Assembly: GCF_000835495.1 (NCBI RefSeq)
Contig: NW_015622547.1
Location: 2,046,001 to 2,110,000 of the forward strand
Direction: 5' to 3'
DNA length: 64,000 nucleotides
DNA from: Cladophialophora immunda
Lineage: Eukaryota; Ascomycota; Eurotiomycetes; Chaetothyriales; Herpotrichiellaceae
The position numbers were made by a program, and so were the translations under genes. Below, piece after piece: positions 1 through 11,274 of this stretch. Position 1 is the stretch's first letter; every line of letters starts with the position of its first letter. Below the pieces are notes generated by a model. That model was not told the DNA's origin, did no database searches, and saw nothing but the letters and a program-made list of their open reading frames with translations.

Positions 1-1651
1 CCAGAAATGATCTCTTGTCCACGGACGAACACATCGAAAGAGTTGGTGTAGCGGTCGTCATTTGGATCAGGCATGGTATAGAAAGGACGAGCAGATCGAG
101 GGAACTTGTCCAAGATATAATAGTCGGTCTTGTACTTCTCCTTCATAAGCTCACCGAGACGGATCTCGTCCCTAGTGGCGAGATCTTCAAGCGGCGAGAT
201 CGGCTCGCCATCTTCATTCAACCAACCCGAGTCGGTGAGAAGCTGGACCGCGTCTTTGAACGGGATTCTAGGCGTTTCATCCAACCAGATGAGATCCTCG
301 CTCGGGAACTGCTCTTTGACAAGTTCGACTTCTTTGCGGTACGTTGTGTAAATGCCCTTGAAAATGCTTTTGAGGGTATTATCGATGATGTCCATCATCT
401 CATGATAGTTTTCCTCGATGGCCATCTCCAAATCGAGACCAGTATACTCGGTCAAATGACGGTGAGTGTTGGAATTTTCTGCTCTGAAGACAGCGCCAAT
501 TTCGTAAACTCGCTCAAAGTCAGATGCGATAGCCATCTGTTTAGCCAACTGAGGAGACTGGGCAAGGAAGGCAGGACGGCCGAAATAGTTGACCTTGAAC
601 ACCGATGCACCGGACTCCGTTGCCGCACCTTGGAGTTTGGGTGTGTGGATTTCCACAAAGCGTTGCTCGTCCAGGGAAGTCCTGAAAAGATTTCCCACCG
701 CGGCTTGAATACGGAAGATGGACTGGGAAGTGGCGGTTCGCAGATCCATGATCCGGTTAGCCAGTCTTACACGGTCAGGAATTTGACTCTGGCGGCCATC
801 GACTTTTTGGTCATCGTCGAGAATGGTCAACTCTGCCTCCTGAACAGAGAAGGGGACTAGTAGCACAATTAGCAACCGGTCATTGGAAACGTTTGACCAA
901 GGAACATACCAGGCTCTGCCCGTTTAACGATGATGTGCAAGTCGGTCACCTTGACTTCTACGTTGTGGATGGAAGCAGACTTGACAGGTATCTGCGGCTT
1001 TTGAAGCACACCTTTCACGAGCATGATATTGCCAGTGCGCAGATGCTCAGCCCAATGGATCATGATAGCCGAGACCTTACCAGGTTCCTCCACGAGGACA
1101 CCTTGGATAGTGGAGATCTGTTGTCTAAAGATCAGGAAAACCAGTTTAGCACCCATGTTCCGCACATGGTGCAGTCTGCAGCGGAAGACGACTTCTTGGC
1201 CATCCATCTCTTCGGTGACTGTGCTTAAGTCGAGACGGTTTTGAGTGTGACTAGTCGTCGACTGCATCAATGGAAGCTCGCCATACCGAGCCTTCATTTC
1301 TTCCGTCTCGGTTTTGGCGGCATCTTCGAGCCTTTTCTTGATGCGCTCCTCAGAGTCGTCACGATTTTCCAGACTCAGTTTAGAACGATGTTCATGTTTT
1401 CTTTGTTTTGCAAGGGCTCTTTTTTGCGCGTTCTTGCTCAAGCCATCGCTGTCAAAGTCGCTCATCTCGGACTCATTGTCGCTGGAGGTGTAGTCTGATC
1501 TCTCGCCCAAATGGAGAAACTGGGCGAGGGATCGACGGTGAGGCCCAGGGCTCTGCGAGGAGATGGGGGAGATGTGACCCTCGCTCTTGTCTTTGGGAGT
1601 CTCGCTTCCATTGGCGTGGACGTGTTTGGAGAGTTTGCGAAGGACCGACAT
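1..1651 (-). CDS. DPS1: Aspartyl-tRNA synthetase, cytoplasmic (5' part, two exons; 3' end outside window)
   Basis: Charges tRNA-Asp with aspartate in the cytosol; class IIb synthetase. Exon 1 is 910-1651 (start ATG at 1651-1649) and exon 2 runs from 832 leftward out of the window, with an intron at 833-909 (donor GTATGT). The acceptor must be the distal GGCAG, giving an E-P-E-L-T junction; the TTCAG seven bases earlier would shift frame. Residues 1-90 are a Ser-rich, charged extension, followed by a Lys/Arg/Glu-rich helix and the OB-fold anticodon-binding domain (from about residue 145). Exon 2 carries the class II core, including the stretches VYEIG, FRAENSNTHRH and TEYTGLDLEMA, and near the left edge the RGQEI motif. 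The in-frame ATG at 1906 was rejected because its extra 85 residues are low-complexity and include the translated C tract. Very sure of identity. Confidence 0.95.
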
Positions 1652-1661
1652 GATGGCGGTT

Positions 1662-1676
1662 GGGGGGGGGGGGGGG
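1662..1676. repeat. 15-nt G homopolymer (C15 on the synthetase mRNA strand)
   Basis: A run of 15 G on the + strand, so C15 on the sense strand of the aspartyl-tRNA synthetase gene, ending 10 nt before its start codon. It sits in the 5' leader if the start at 1651 is right. Its exact length is prone to sequencing slippage. Confidence 0.85.
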
Positions 1677-4395
1677 TAGGAGATTTCCTTCTGCCTACAA
1701 AAGGAGGAGGGGTCTGCAGATGAAGTCCAGACGTCTGCAGAAGTCGAGCTGATTTTTGGTCCTGAGATATTCTTGGATGGGCTGGTCCAACCCGGTTTTG
1801 GGAGACAAGGCTCTTGAAATGGAGCCTTGATTACGTTGACCCTGAGTGAGCAGTCCTGGAACTGCGCCCGGTGAATGGCTTTGCCGCGGTGCGCAGACCA
1901 CTCCAAGCTGCGGACACAGCAGAATCAATTGAGCGATGCCGAAAGTGCGGCGATATGTGATTCTACTCCAGAGAGGAGTTTTCAGCGTCAATGCTCAGTC
2001 TGGTAGGGGTTCACCGGTTTGTCGTTTCCCGCCAGAGGGGAGGTTGGCTTGCGGCGGGAGGGGCTGCGGGAGGAGAGAGGAGGGCAGGAGGGGAACAAGG
2101 GAAATGTATGAAATGCGATAAGATTGGCAGGTGTTTCGTCGCCAATTGCTGGAGTCGCTTGGGCGCTGTTCGCTGTTCGCTGTGCTGCAGCGATAAGCAC
2201 ACAATAGGAAAGCTTGCAAGCAATCAACCTTCCGCAGCAGCTTGCAGGAGCAGGGACTGGCAAGAGATCAAGAGAGGCAGGAAGAGGTAGGCAAGAATAT
2301 GAGCGGCAGGACCGGAACCTTGTTGTTGGACGGAAGTCGAACGGTTCGCCGAGGAGGGGCCAATGATGCGTCAGAGGCTACTAGGCCTTTTCTTCTTTCT
2401 CACCTCTGGGTCGCCCTTCTGCTGTATTTTCTTCGGTTCCCAGGTGGATATTGCATCCACTGGCACTGGCTTCTCTGTCACCGTGATGCCTGCGGGTTTA
2501 AGCAGCAATCAGCTGTAGCATTGATGAGTAAGGCGGGGTTGCCCAAACACCCAATCGTTGCAGCATTAGCGTTGCCTGTGATCAAGTAGCAACTCCCGAC
2601 ATCGTTTCGCGGTCGGCCAGCCATTTTCTTCATCGGGTTCTTGCTGAGGTAAGTCTGCTCCCACTGTCACCGCTTCTTGGCCTGCAAATGACTGAGAGGC
2701 GCCCTTTGAGCCCGATTTTGTTTGCAGCGCCATCTTGGACGAGATGAAAAGGGGCCCAGTGAGAACGAGCTCAACCGACGGCAGTGCTAGAGACGGCGAG
2801 CCTCACTGTGAAGACATTTTCTGTCTCGGGCCCGACCACGTGACACCGCTGTCCGAGCCCCCTCCTCTCTTTCCTTTGTGATTACCGAGCACTGAGACGC
2901 CTGAAACCTTGCTTGTGGGGGTTGGGTCCTCGTATGAACCTGAGATGGCCTTGCCCTGGGAAAGGGGGCAGCAGGGAAAGTAAGAGGAGGAATACAGCCG
3001 TGCAGGAGAGGTTGGATATATGTGTCTCGCACAGAGAATCCTTGCCCCTCGGAAATCGCACCACATACAGAAGCGAGTTAAAACAAGGCGGAACAAGAAA
3101 AGCTTTACTCTCTACGAGGTAGTCTGTTGGCCTTGAAAACCATATGTGGCATTTGTTGACCGATCTTCTCGCAACTCTTACTCTGTTGTCGCAGAGATAA
3201 TCGCGCCCGATATTGGGGACCGGCTTACTCGGTCCCAGAATGCACAAGGCCCCCTGGGTGAGGTGGCTGGAGCCACCAGGGGAATGGATCAGTCAGTCGC
3301 CAGGAACCACTGTTGAGGATCCATCTGAAGAAAGGGGCAGCCATAGCATATCCATACACAGGACGAAAACAACAATGATACGAAGCATCCACCACATCTG
3401 GCGCCGGACGCCGACGCAGTGCCGGAGGGAGGGTCGGTAACATTTAGGTAGGTAGGTACGAGGTACAGCCTTGCTGGAACTGCGAACCCGAATATCAAGA
3501 GTGATACGAGTAGTCGTCTGGAGCTTACCTAGGTATTGGCCCCTTGTCGTGCAGCCGGGTCGTCATGGAGACTGGATATTGACAGTCCCATCCTGTACTG
3601 AGTAACACTGTCCTGTTATACTGGTAGTCCTTCTCCCTTGGTGGTTACCGAGGACCTGAGACGTTGTCTTGAGGCAATTTTTAGTTAAGGGAGGTTCCTC
3701 CCCCCGATCGCATAAAACGGCTTCTCTGGGGCACTGGGCCTCTTCATTATTATTCGCCTGGAATTTTCCCGGGCACCCTCTAAGTGGTGCTATAGGCCCG
3801 TGATTTCGACCCCTGGCACCCACGATCTCCTGTTTGGCATCACCCAAGCGCTCTCGCGACCCAGACGTGTTGGGGGGTTCCAGACTGCAACCAGCCGAAG
3901 CCCACAGCCACAATGACACCACGCGTCATGATAGAGCCCCGATAAGCAGATTGGCCTAGGGGACCTGAATGAAACCTTCTGGATTCGCAAGCAAGACGCC
4001 TGGTTCGAGCATTTCATCATCCCTCTATCACGCTGCAAGCCTCCCTCGCAACGGCCCTGCCACCATCAGGTCGCAACAACGAATCAAGCCCCCGATATAC
4101 GCATCGACTTCCCCAACCAGCCATTTGCAAGCACACCTCGCGACTTAAACGCAATTCAGGTTACCGGCCTAACATTACTGCGCCGCCATCAAGTCACCTA
4201 CGAGTTCCCTGCGCTTTCTTATTACCCTTCCTCTATCGATGAGCCCTTTTTGAGTTTTCCGGTCCAACATTTGATGAGTGCAGGATCTGGAATTTCAAAC
4301 CCGACACTTCTGTGCTCTACATTATACCAGTGTCCCTTCTTGCTCTTCGATGCTCCTGTTCGACGAAAAAACTGCTCCGCGCTCACCTCGCCACC
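1677..4395. other. Intergenic region between divergent synthetase and hydrolase genes
   Basis: Holds the promoters of two divergent genes. No open frame here looks like a protein: the longest (about 3563-3922 minus and 2242-2589 plus) are compositionally random and unsupported. Notable words are a TAGGTA run at about 3446-3456 and CCTAGGTA at 3527-3535. A short imperfect direct similarity links 2873-2899 and 3635-3663. From about 4000 the sequence becomes pyrimidine-rich, as expected for the hydrolase 5' leader. Confidence 0.6.
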
Positions 4396-5955
4396 ATGCC
4401 TCGGACGCCCTCGCCCTCCCACCTCAATATGACGCCACCGGGTGAAGAGATACCCATGAACGAAACCAAACCTCAAGCCGAGTCAGAACCAGAAGCAGAG
4501 TCTCCGGCAACCAACGTTGAGGCCCAGGACTTTGCTTCGCCCAAGAGTCATGCAATAACCTTCACCGACGCCAGCGCGGCTGAAAATGGCCACACCCTCG
4601 AGCCACCGGGGCACATGCTCAGCGAAGTGTTCTCTAATACTTTTTCCAATGAAGAGGAGGAGCGTCAGTTTTCCATGAGACCTCGATCCATGTCTCACCA
4701 TTTGTCTGCGAAGGATATCCCATCTAGGAGATGGCTGACAATCAAGGCAAAGTGGTGGAGAGGCCTGGAAATGCTAGGCATGTACTTTCATAGCTGGGCC
4801 TGGCCTCGTCCTGCGAAACCCGCCTTCAAATGGGGCATTGAGACAGAGACCGACCCGATCGAGCTCTATTTCTATCTCCCTCCGACATACGACGAGATCT
4901 TGCAGAGGGATCCATCGCACCGGTTTCCTGTGGTCGTCAACTTTCATGGCGGTGGGTTCTGCTTGGGTGATGCACAAGATGACCAATATTGGGCTCGGGT
5001 CGTTCTTCAACATACAAACTGTATCTTCGTCAGCGTCAACTATCGACGTGCTCCCGAGCACCCTTTCCCCACACCTGTCGACGATTGTGTCGAAGCACTT
5101 GTCTTCATCGCCGAAAACGCAGAGGAACTGCATATCGACCAAACCAACATTGCACTGTCCGGGTTCTCTGCAGGCGCGAACCTGGCCTTCTCGGCTCCTT
5201 TGCGCCTCGCATATCATCGCAAGATGAATGGGCTGGAGAAGTTCCGTTCCAGACCCGTAACCTCGCATAGCGCCGACACCACCGATACGTACGGTGCGTA
5301 CATGACCGACCACGACGATCAGCACCACGAATTTCACAATTTTCTCACTCCTGTACCCTCGGGCTCAGTGCTGTCCACTTCGAACCTAGTTCGCCCAAGG
5401 ACAGGAACCCCCCTCCAAATCCGCTCTATCATTGCTTGGTATCCGCTGCTGGATTGGACCATGTCCCGATCACGCAAAATCAGGGAGTCCCTAAATCCCA
5501 AGAAATGCCTTTCCAAGACTTTCACCGACTTGTTCGACTTTTCCTACCTGCCCGCACCGGACATGCACGGCGACCACTGTAGCCCTTACGCCTCTCCGGC
5601 ACTGGCACCCGACGAAATGATTCGGGAAGGCCTGCCTCGCGATATTCAGATGTGGTTATGTGAGTGGGACATGCTCCTGCGTGAAGGTCAATTATTCGCC
5701 GACAGGCTCGACAATCTGGGCAAGCGAATCGACCACAAGACGATACCTCGCGTGCCTCATGCCTGGGACAAGTCACCAAACCCCTTCCGCGACCAGAAGG
5801 CCATTGATGTCCTTTATACGAAAGCCGCCATGAGCTTGAACCGCGTTTTCCAAGACAGAGACGGAGTTGGTCCCTTCAGTTCGATGAGCTCGCTTCATCC
5901 CGACGATCCAATCATCCAAAGACAGCCTAGGAGGAGTGTCGTTTTGCCGATGTGA
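4396..5955 (+). CDS. Alpha/beta hydrolase fold-3 (lipase/esterase-like) protein
   Basis: 519 aa, single exon. Hydrolase of the HSL/arylacetamide-deacetylase type: oxyanion-hole motif HGGGF (His184), nucleophile elbow GFSAGAN (Ser258), probable acid Asp425 in the CEWDML stretch, and catalytic His455 in VPHAWD. Between the nucleophile and the acid is a linker rich in Asp/His/Thr that probably forms a lid or loop. The first 90 residues are disordered, rich in Pro/Glu/Ser. The start at 4396 has a strong fungal context (CGCCACCATGC); an in-frame ATG at 4312 would add 28 mostly hydrophobic residues and cannot be fully excluded. No signal peptide from the chosen start, so probably intracellular. Substrate unknown. 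Confidence 0.9.
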   Translation: MPRTPSPSHLNMTPPGEEIPMNETKPQAESEPEAESPATNVEAQDFASPKSHAITFTDASAAENGHTLEPPGHMLSEVFSNTFSNEEEERQFSMRPRSMSHHLSAKDIPSRRWLTIKAKWWRGLEMLGMYFHSWAWPRPAKPAFKWGIETETDPIELYFYLPPTYDEILQRDPSHRFPVVVNFHGGGFCLGDAQDDQYWARVVLQHTNCIFVSVNYRRAPEHPFPTPVDDCVEALVFIAENAEELHIDQTNIALSGFSAGANLAFSAPLRLAYHRKMNGLEKFRSRPVTSHSADTTDTYGAYMTDHDDQHHEFHNFLTPVPSGSVLSTSNLVRPRTGTPLQIRSIIAWYPLLDWTMSRSRKIRESLNPKKCLSKTFTDLFDFSYLPAPDMHGDHCSPYASPALAPDEMIREGLPRDIQMWLCEWDMLLREGQLFADRLDNLGKRIDHKTIPRVPHAWDKSPNPFRDQKAIDVLYTKAAMSLNRVFQDRDGVGPFSSMSSLHPDDPIIQRQPRRSVVLPM

Positions 5956-7374
5956 TCTGACTTGGACAGCTCCCGCAGGAAGGATCTATATATGAATCAG
6001 CCCATTGTGGCGATTGATACCGGATTCTCGCTTTATTCTAGGAGCCGAGGTGAGAAAAAAAAAAGTTGGAAAGTTGCCACTCTCTCCGCGTTCCGAGCCT
6101 CGTGGCCCGATTTGGTGGTCAGCCTTCTCCCGGATCTTCGGATACGGATGGCAGTGTCCAGTCCCGAGAAGATGTCGTGCATGGCATCTCATCAAACTGG
6201 TCAGCAACGGGCTCTCGCGGATCTGAATACCAGTCGCTCATCCATGAGCCCTGTTAGCCGAGTTGGGATTTCGTGAGCCACCTGTTGCACCATGTGCGAA
6301 ACCTGGTCGCTGCGAGGTTATATGCGCTCCATGTCACAGTGCCAGTCTATGAGTCACTTTACTTCATCTCGGTCACGCACATACTTACAAGTATACTCCA
6401 GCATGTCGTTGTTACTGTCAGCGTTCTAGCGTCGGTGTCTGGTGTCGATGGAGTCACTGTTCACGATCATCATGACTTCTTCGAGGCTATCCGACAGATG
6501 ATAGCCAGATTTTTCTATGCTTTCTTTTGCTTTCTTCCGTGTGCAATATGATGGACGCAACCTGAGCGAGAGACACGGGCCCCGGGTGGACGACATGTCG
6601 CGGTCGACGCCAACTGGTGCCTGTGCATGAGGTACATGGGCCATGAGGGATGATCTGCATGCAGATACGACGGAATGGAATGTATCAATTGGAAATATGT
6701 TAGACTTCTAGAGGTTTAGATACACGCACGAGACTCTGGGGAAAAGTTTGATAAAGAATCATTTCATTGCCCAACGTCATGAACCAAGGCTACCGGCCAT
6801 CTTCTTTGCTCCGCCCTCGTCTTGTCCGTTCTTCCACCAGAATCCCGATCACTATTCCCCTCTCCTCGCCACCGCGCCGATGTAGGTGTTCGTTTCTCGG
6901 TGCGATAATATCCAACACCGCCACTGGACAATTCGCTTCGCGACGGAAGCAGAGTTCTTACAAGAGTTCTCTTACTGCCCAGCAGTCAATATCACCTTCC
7001 CTTCCCTGACTTGAATACCATGCATTGTGTCGGCAGATGATTGCCGGCTCGAGAAGTTTCTGCTTGAAGTTGGTGACCACAGGTGGCAATGGACGAAGAA
7101 GTTAGGAAAGGAGATATTGGCAACAAGATCTGTATTATTGCATTATCAACACTAGCATACGGAGTGCTACGATCTGTACAGCGCATTTTCCCTCGGAAAG
7201 CTCTATCATACAATGTTTTCAGTGTGTCTGTTGTTTTCAGTGACGACTCCATCTTGTCTGTCACGCCATTTTCAATCCATCTTTCGTTTCTTCATGTCCT
7301 TGATTAGTGCGACTGTGGGTCACACTCTGACTTGCGTCTCTTTGCGCACGATCACCACAGCCCATAGTCTGCAG
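5956..7374. other. Intergenic region between convergent genes
   Basis: 3' flanks of the alpha/beta hydrolase (plus) and the secreted protein gene (minus). Only short unsupported open frames are present; I see no RNA gene or repeat. A TACGGAGT word lies at about 7157-7164. Confidence 0.5.
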
Positions 7375-8783
7375 TTAGTATCGCTTGAAGAGTCCAGAAT
7401 GCGGTGTCGGGGTGGTGATGGCGGGATAGAACGGCATGGCGTTGGGCCCTCGTGGCGTACGTGCAGCAATCAAGGTGTCGTTGGATCCCGCAGTCATGGT
7501 GTCAGAGGCTGCACCGGTTCCTGTGGGTTGTGATTCTGTCCAGTTGGTTTGGGTGTTGATGGTGATGGACCAGTCACTACCAATGGTGCCAGTGTACGAG
7601 ACGGGCGGGCCCCATGTAGTGCGGTTGTTGACTCCGGTCCAGCTCGGGCTGCCAGTTCCTGAGATAGTCGTATTGGGAGCCCAGGAAGTCGGAGTGCCCC
7701 AGGTAGTCGGAGTGCTCCAGGTAGTCATGTTGTTGGTGACATATGGAATGATGGTTGTTGGCCCGTACCAGAGGGGCGTAGTTGGTGTAGGAGAGGGGAT
7801 GTTGCTGCAGACGAGGTCATGATATTGTTGAATGTCGATACCCAAGGAAGGACCTGTCCGATTGAAGAGGCTGAGAGTGTCACAAATTTGACCCCGGTCG
7901 GTGGTGATATCAGCAGCAGCCAGAATGCCAATGAGAGCAGCGTAAAGGCTAGCATACAGCTGTTGACGAGTGGTGTCAAAGTCGTAGCCGTACGAAGCAC
8001 AGAAGCAAACAATCGACTTGACATTGTTGGGGGCGTACCACGACTGGTACAGTTGGTATGCAACCAGATCGGTGTTCAGTTGTTCACACGCCGCGTGAAG
8101 ATCCATGCCTGAGTCACAAATGCTGATTGCAAACATGGCGGATGCAATGTCGGTAAACTCGTCCCTCAGACCACCAGAGAGCAGGGAGACATCAGGAGGA
8201 AGAGCATTGGCGAAGCTACTGGCCAGGTCCGCAAGGGCCGCTTCTGTGGCTTGATCAGAACGACGGTGGATGTGTGATTTCTTGAGGTCTTCCATTTGGT
8301 CCCAGCTAGCGGTTTGAGGAGCGGTGGCGGCAATGTCGCCGTGGGCCGCATGATTACCTCGGGTGCTGGCTGTGCCTTGAGGAATACATTGAATCTCGGT
8401 GACCGTAAGCATTGAGCTGGTTGATCTGGTAGTGTAGGGGCCCTGCAAAAGTTCAGCATTGGATCAACATGGACAATGAGCTGAGTCTCACCTGAGCTTG
8501 AACGCTTGGGATATTGGTGACAGTGCAGACATTGCAATCCACAGCCTACTCTCGTCAGTTTTCCTCTTGGGACCCTTCAGACAGAGAGGTGACTCACATA
8601 TCGGAAGGTTGTCATGATTGCCTGGTAGACTGTGCTGGTAGGTCCGATCTGAGGAGGTTGAGAAGCAATGTACGTGAGAGTGCAATTGGAAGAGAGGCTC
8701 GTTGACTGCGAAGATGACAGGGCAACCATGTTGGAGAGACCAGGGAGGGCCATAGCCAGGAAGACGACAGTGTATCGCCACAT
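7375..8783 (-). CDS. Secreted Thr/Ser/Trp-rich protein of unknown function (three exons)
   Basis: Exons 8598-8783, 8492-8545 and 7375-8442, all joined in phase 0; introns begin GTGAGT and GTGAGA and end TAG/CAG, with an ACTGACG branch in the first. Product about 435 aa. Residues 1-21 are a typical signal peptide (MWRYTVVFLAMALPGLSNMVA). The 18-residue middle exon adds CNVC, so Cys pairs are likely. A dibasic HRR site near residue 126 could be Kex2-cleaved. The central helical part (about 130-270) has scattered Cys; the C-terminal third is low-complexity Thr/Trp/Gly/Pro with many N-x-S/T sites and recurring TTW/SW units, and it ends FKRY. Looks like a cell-surface or secreted glycoprotein. I do not recognise the family; no GPI-type hydrophobic tail is visible. 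Confidence 0.75.
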
Positions 8784-11260
8784 CGTGAGACGGAAGATTG
8801 GAAGAAAAGAGCACGGAGGTTATCGTGGACTTGGGATTAGAATAAGATGAAGCAAGAAGCGAGATGTTGCTGTTGGCACGTGTGGAGAGGGGGAATGAAG
8901 AAGTGAGAGAGTAAAGGCGAAGCTCGTGTGAGAAGAAAGGAGTAATGTGAAAGTGAGAGAAGAGGAATGTTGAAGAGGTTGAGCAGCGGTTTGATTGCGA
9001 GGAAGGAACCAGCAACCAGACACGTCACAATCGCCAGTTGTTGAGAGAGAAGGAACGCGTTGTCGAGGCTCAACAAAAGCATCTGAGGAAGGCACGCGCT
9101 GATGTTGGAGATTGGGTCTGATACAGTCTGTTCTCAACGTGCCTCGAGGTGGTTGTGTGCAGCTCCTGCCCTCAGCCCGACCCATTGCACCATTCATTCA
9201 TCTTTCAGTCCTGTCTCCTAAGGACAAGAGCAGGCGTTCAAGCGCAATATAGGCGCAAGGGATATCGCAATGAAATCGTGACCAGAACCATCTGATCAAT
9301 ACCTCCCTTTCGATCTCTTCATTTCCCGCCGCTCATGCCCGTTCATATGTCCCGCCGCAACTCAAGCTGTCTCCAGCAAGTTGGCGCTGACGGGTTTCCA
9401 GTGTGACAACCTCACAATGCAATCCTGCACCTTGTGCGGCGCCGTCACTCACCGCTCATGTTCCTCTTCAGTAGTCCGCGAAATTGTTGTTGCCATTCCC
9501 TGAGCCCCTGTGAATGAATTTGATGGACAACACTGGTCTACACCTACCGCAAATTTCGCCTCGACGTTGTTGTTGTCCGCGAACCCATATTTAGCACGTG
9601 ACGTCCTTCCTCTTTGGACTCGGCGTCAGGGACTGGGACCGTTTTATCTTCCAAGTTAGCCGACACCAAACGATGCGCATTTGACAAAAGTGCATCAGTC
9701 GACGTTGAGAGTCTGTCGGCAATTCTACCCGACCATCATTCGATCGATCGACTGTCTGCCCTGCGCTCGTCGCTCCCCGACACGGCTTCTTCATGGGTAA
9801 CTTGTGGACACATGGTGATGCAAATCCCAAACTCTCTGCCACCAGCTGCTCCCTGCAGTCCGTTGATCGTTCTCGCCGTCCGCCTCTTATCCTGCATCCA
9901 TGCACCACAACGAATGCAACCGAAGTGCTAGTCCTCAAGATTGATGGCAGTCCCTCGCCGTGCAACTGGCTTGCTTGGGCGGTCAATGGCATCATCGTCT
10001 TTTCGGGCCTTCTCCGCTTGAGCTGTCTAGCAGATGCGGGGTGGAAAATCTTACCACATTCAATACTCACCTAGCGACTCGGTGGCAAGCATTCACGATG
10101 CTAACTCGAGAGGTGGTGTGAAGAGCCAAACTTTCCATTGAAGCTACCCTTGCTCTCTTGTCGACGTCCAACAACGTCATCTGAGCTAACGCCTGAGGGC
10201 AACAGCGCCAGCATCATCCAACTCGGTGATCTTTCCATGGGAGAAGGCTTCTTGAACGTTCAATAGACTCCGTAGCTGAAAGACAATTGCGCATCAGGCC
10301 TGGTGTCACTCAGACCATTGTTTGATGGCGGGAGGCAGGTGCGGTTGAGTCTTGGTATTGCGTCTTGGTGCACAACAATCGCCGCGATGCGCTGTCCATT
10401 TTCTGGATAGAAGACGTCGGCTTGACTTGCCCAGTAATGCTGCCGTCCCCTGTCTATTGCTCACCGTAATGGTGGTCCAAGTACCGATGTGTTTCGTAAA
10501 TCAGCGCTGCAATGCGACCCAACCCGATTGTGAGCATGCGAGAACAAAATTCCTTTTTTTCCTTCCTTTGGGGGTGCGGGCATGTCCGGAGACGCCCGCA
10601 GGCAAAGCCTTTTGAAACTGCGGTGGATGGGGGAGAATTTGGAGACGAAGTTCGCGTTGCAGGGAAGGGTTGGCTGGCCACAGCATTGGGCGCACCGACG
10701 GTCGGCCACTTTGATGTTTGCTGCTATCGCCCATGGCGAGGTGCTCGCGCCCAGCGCAACTTGGGGAGCCCTCGAGACTTGCTGAAGTTTGCGCCCGTCT
10801 CAGGTCTCACGACAAGACCGACGCGCAGACAAATACGCAGCATTGCGTCCGAGTGTGAGGCACTTGACCAAGTTGACCAAGTCACAGTGTGTTGCGAATC
10901 CTACCCTTTCATTCAACCCCAGGCCTGCATCGAGTTCTGAAAATGCCTCAAAAATCGGTGCCGGTAGGGTAGCCTATGCGGTCGCCTAGCCAGAAACGCC
11001 GGGGGGTACGGCCGTGGCGGTCGGAAGCCTTGCCGGATGTTGCACCCATCAACAATTCTGAAACGGCGCAGTCCACAACGCCCAATTTTTCTCAGTGGAT
11101 GCGAGAGCCACAATTAGGTGTTCGTCGTTTGCATGAGATGGCCGACCTTTTGCCAGTTGTCCAACAGACCGAAAATGCCTCAAATGGAACTCCATGTCGT
11201 CGCGTCGGCGCAAAATGCACACCGAGCTCTCTTGTACCGAGTACAATCAGCGGTTTTTGT

Positions 11261-11274
11261 CCCCCCCCCCCCCC
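11261..11274. repeat. 14-nt C homopolymer
   Basis: Uninterrupted run of 14 C in intergenic DNA, no gene nearby. Confidence 0.85.

Noticed and set aside
1652..1906. 85-codon N-terminal extension of aspartyl-tRNA synthetase
   Set aside because: Would translate the poly-C tract and promoter-like sequence; the ATG at 1651 begins a normal N-terminus.
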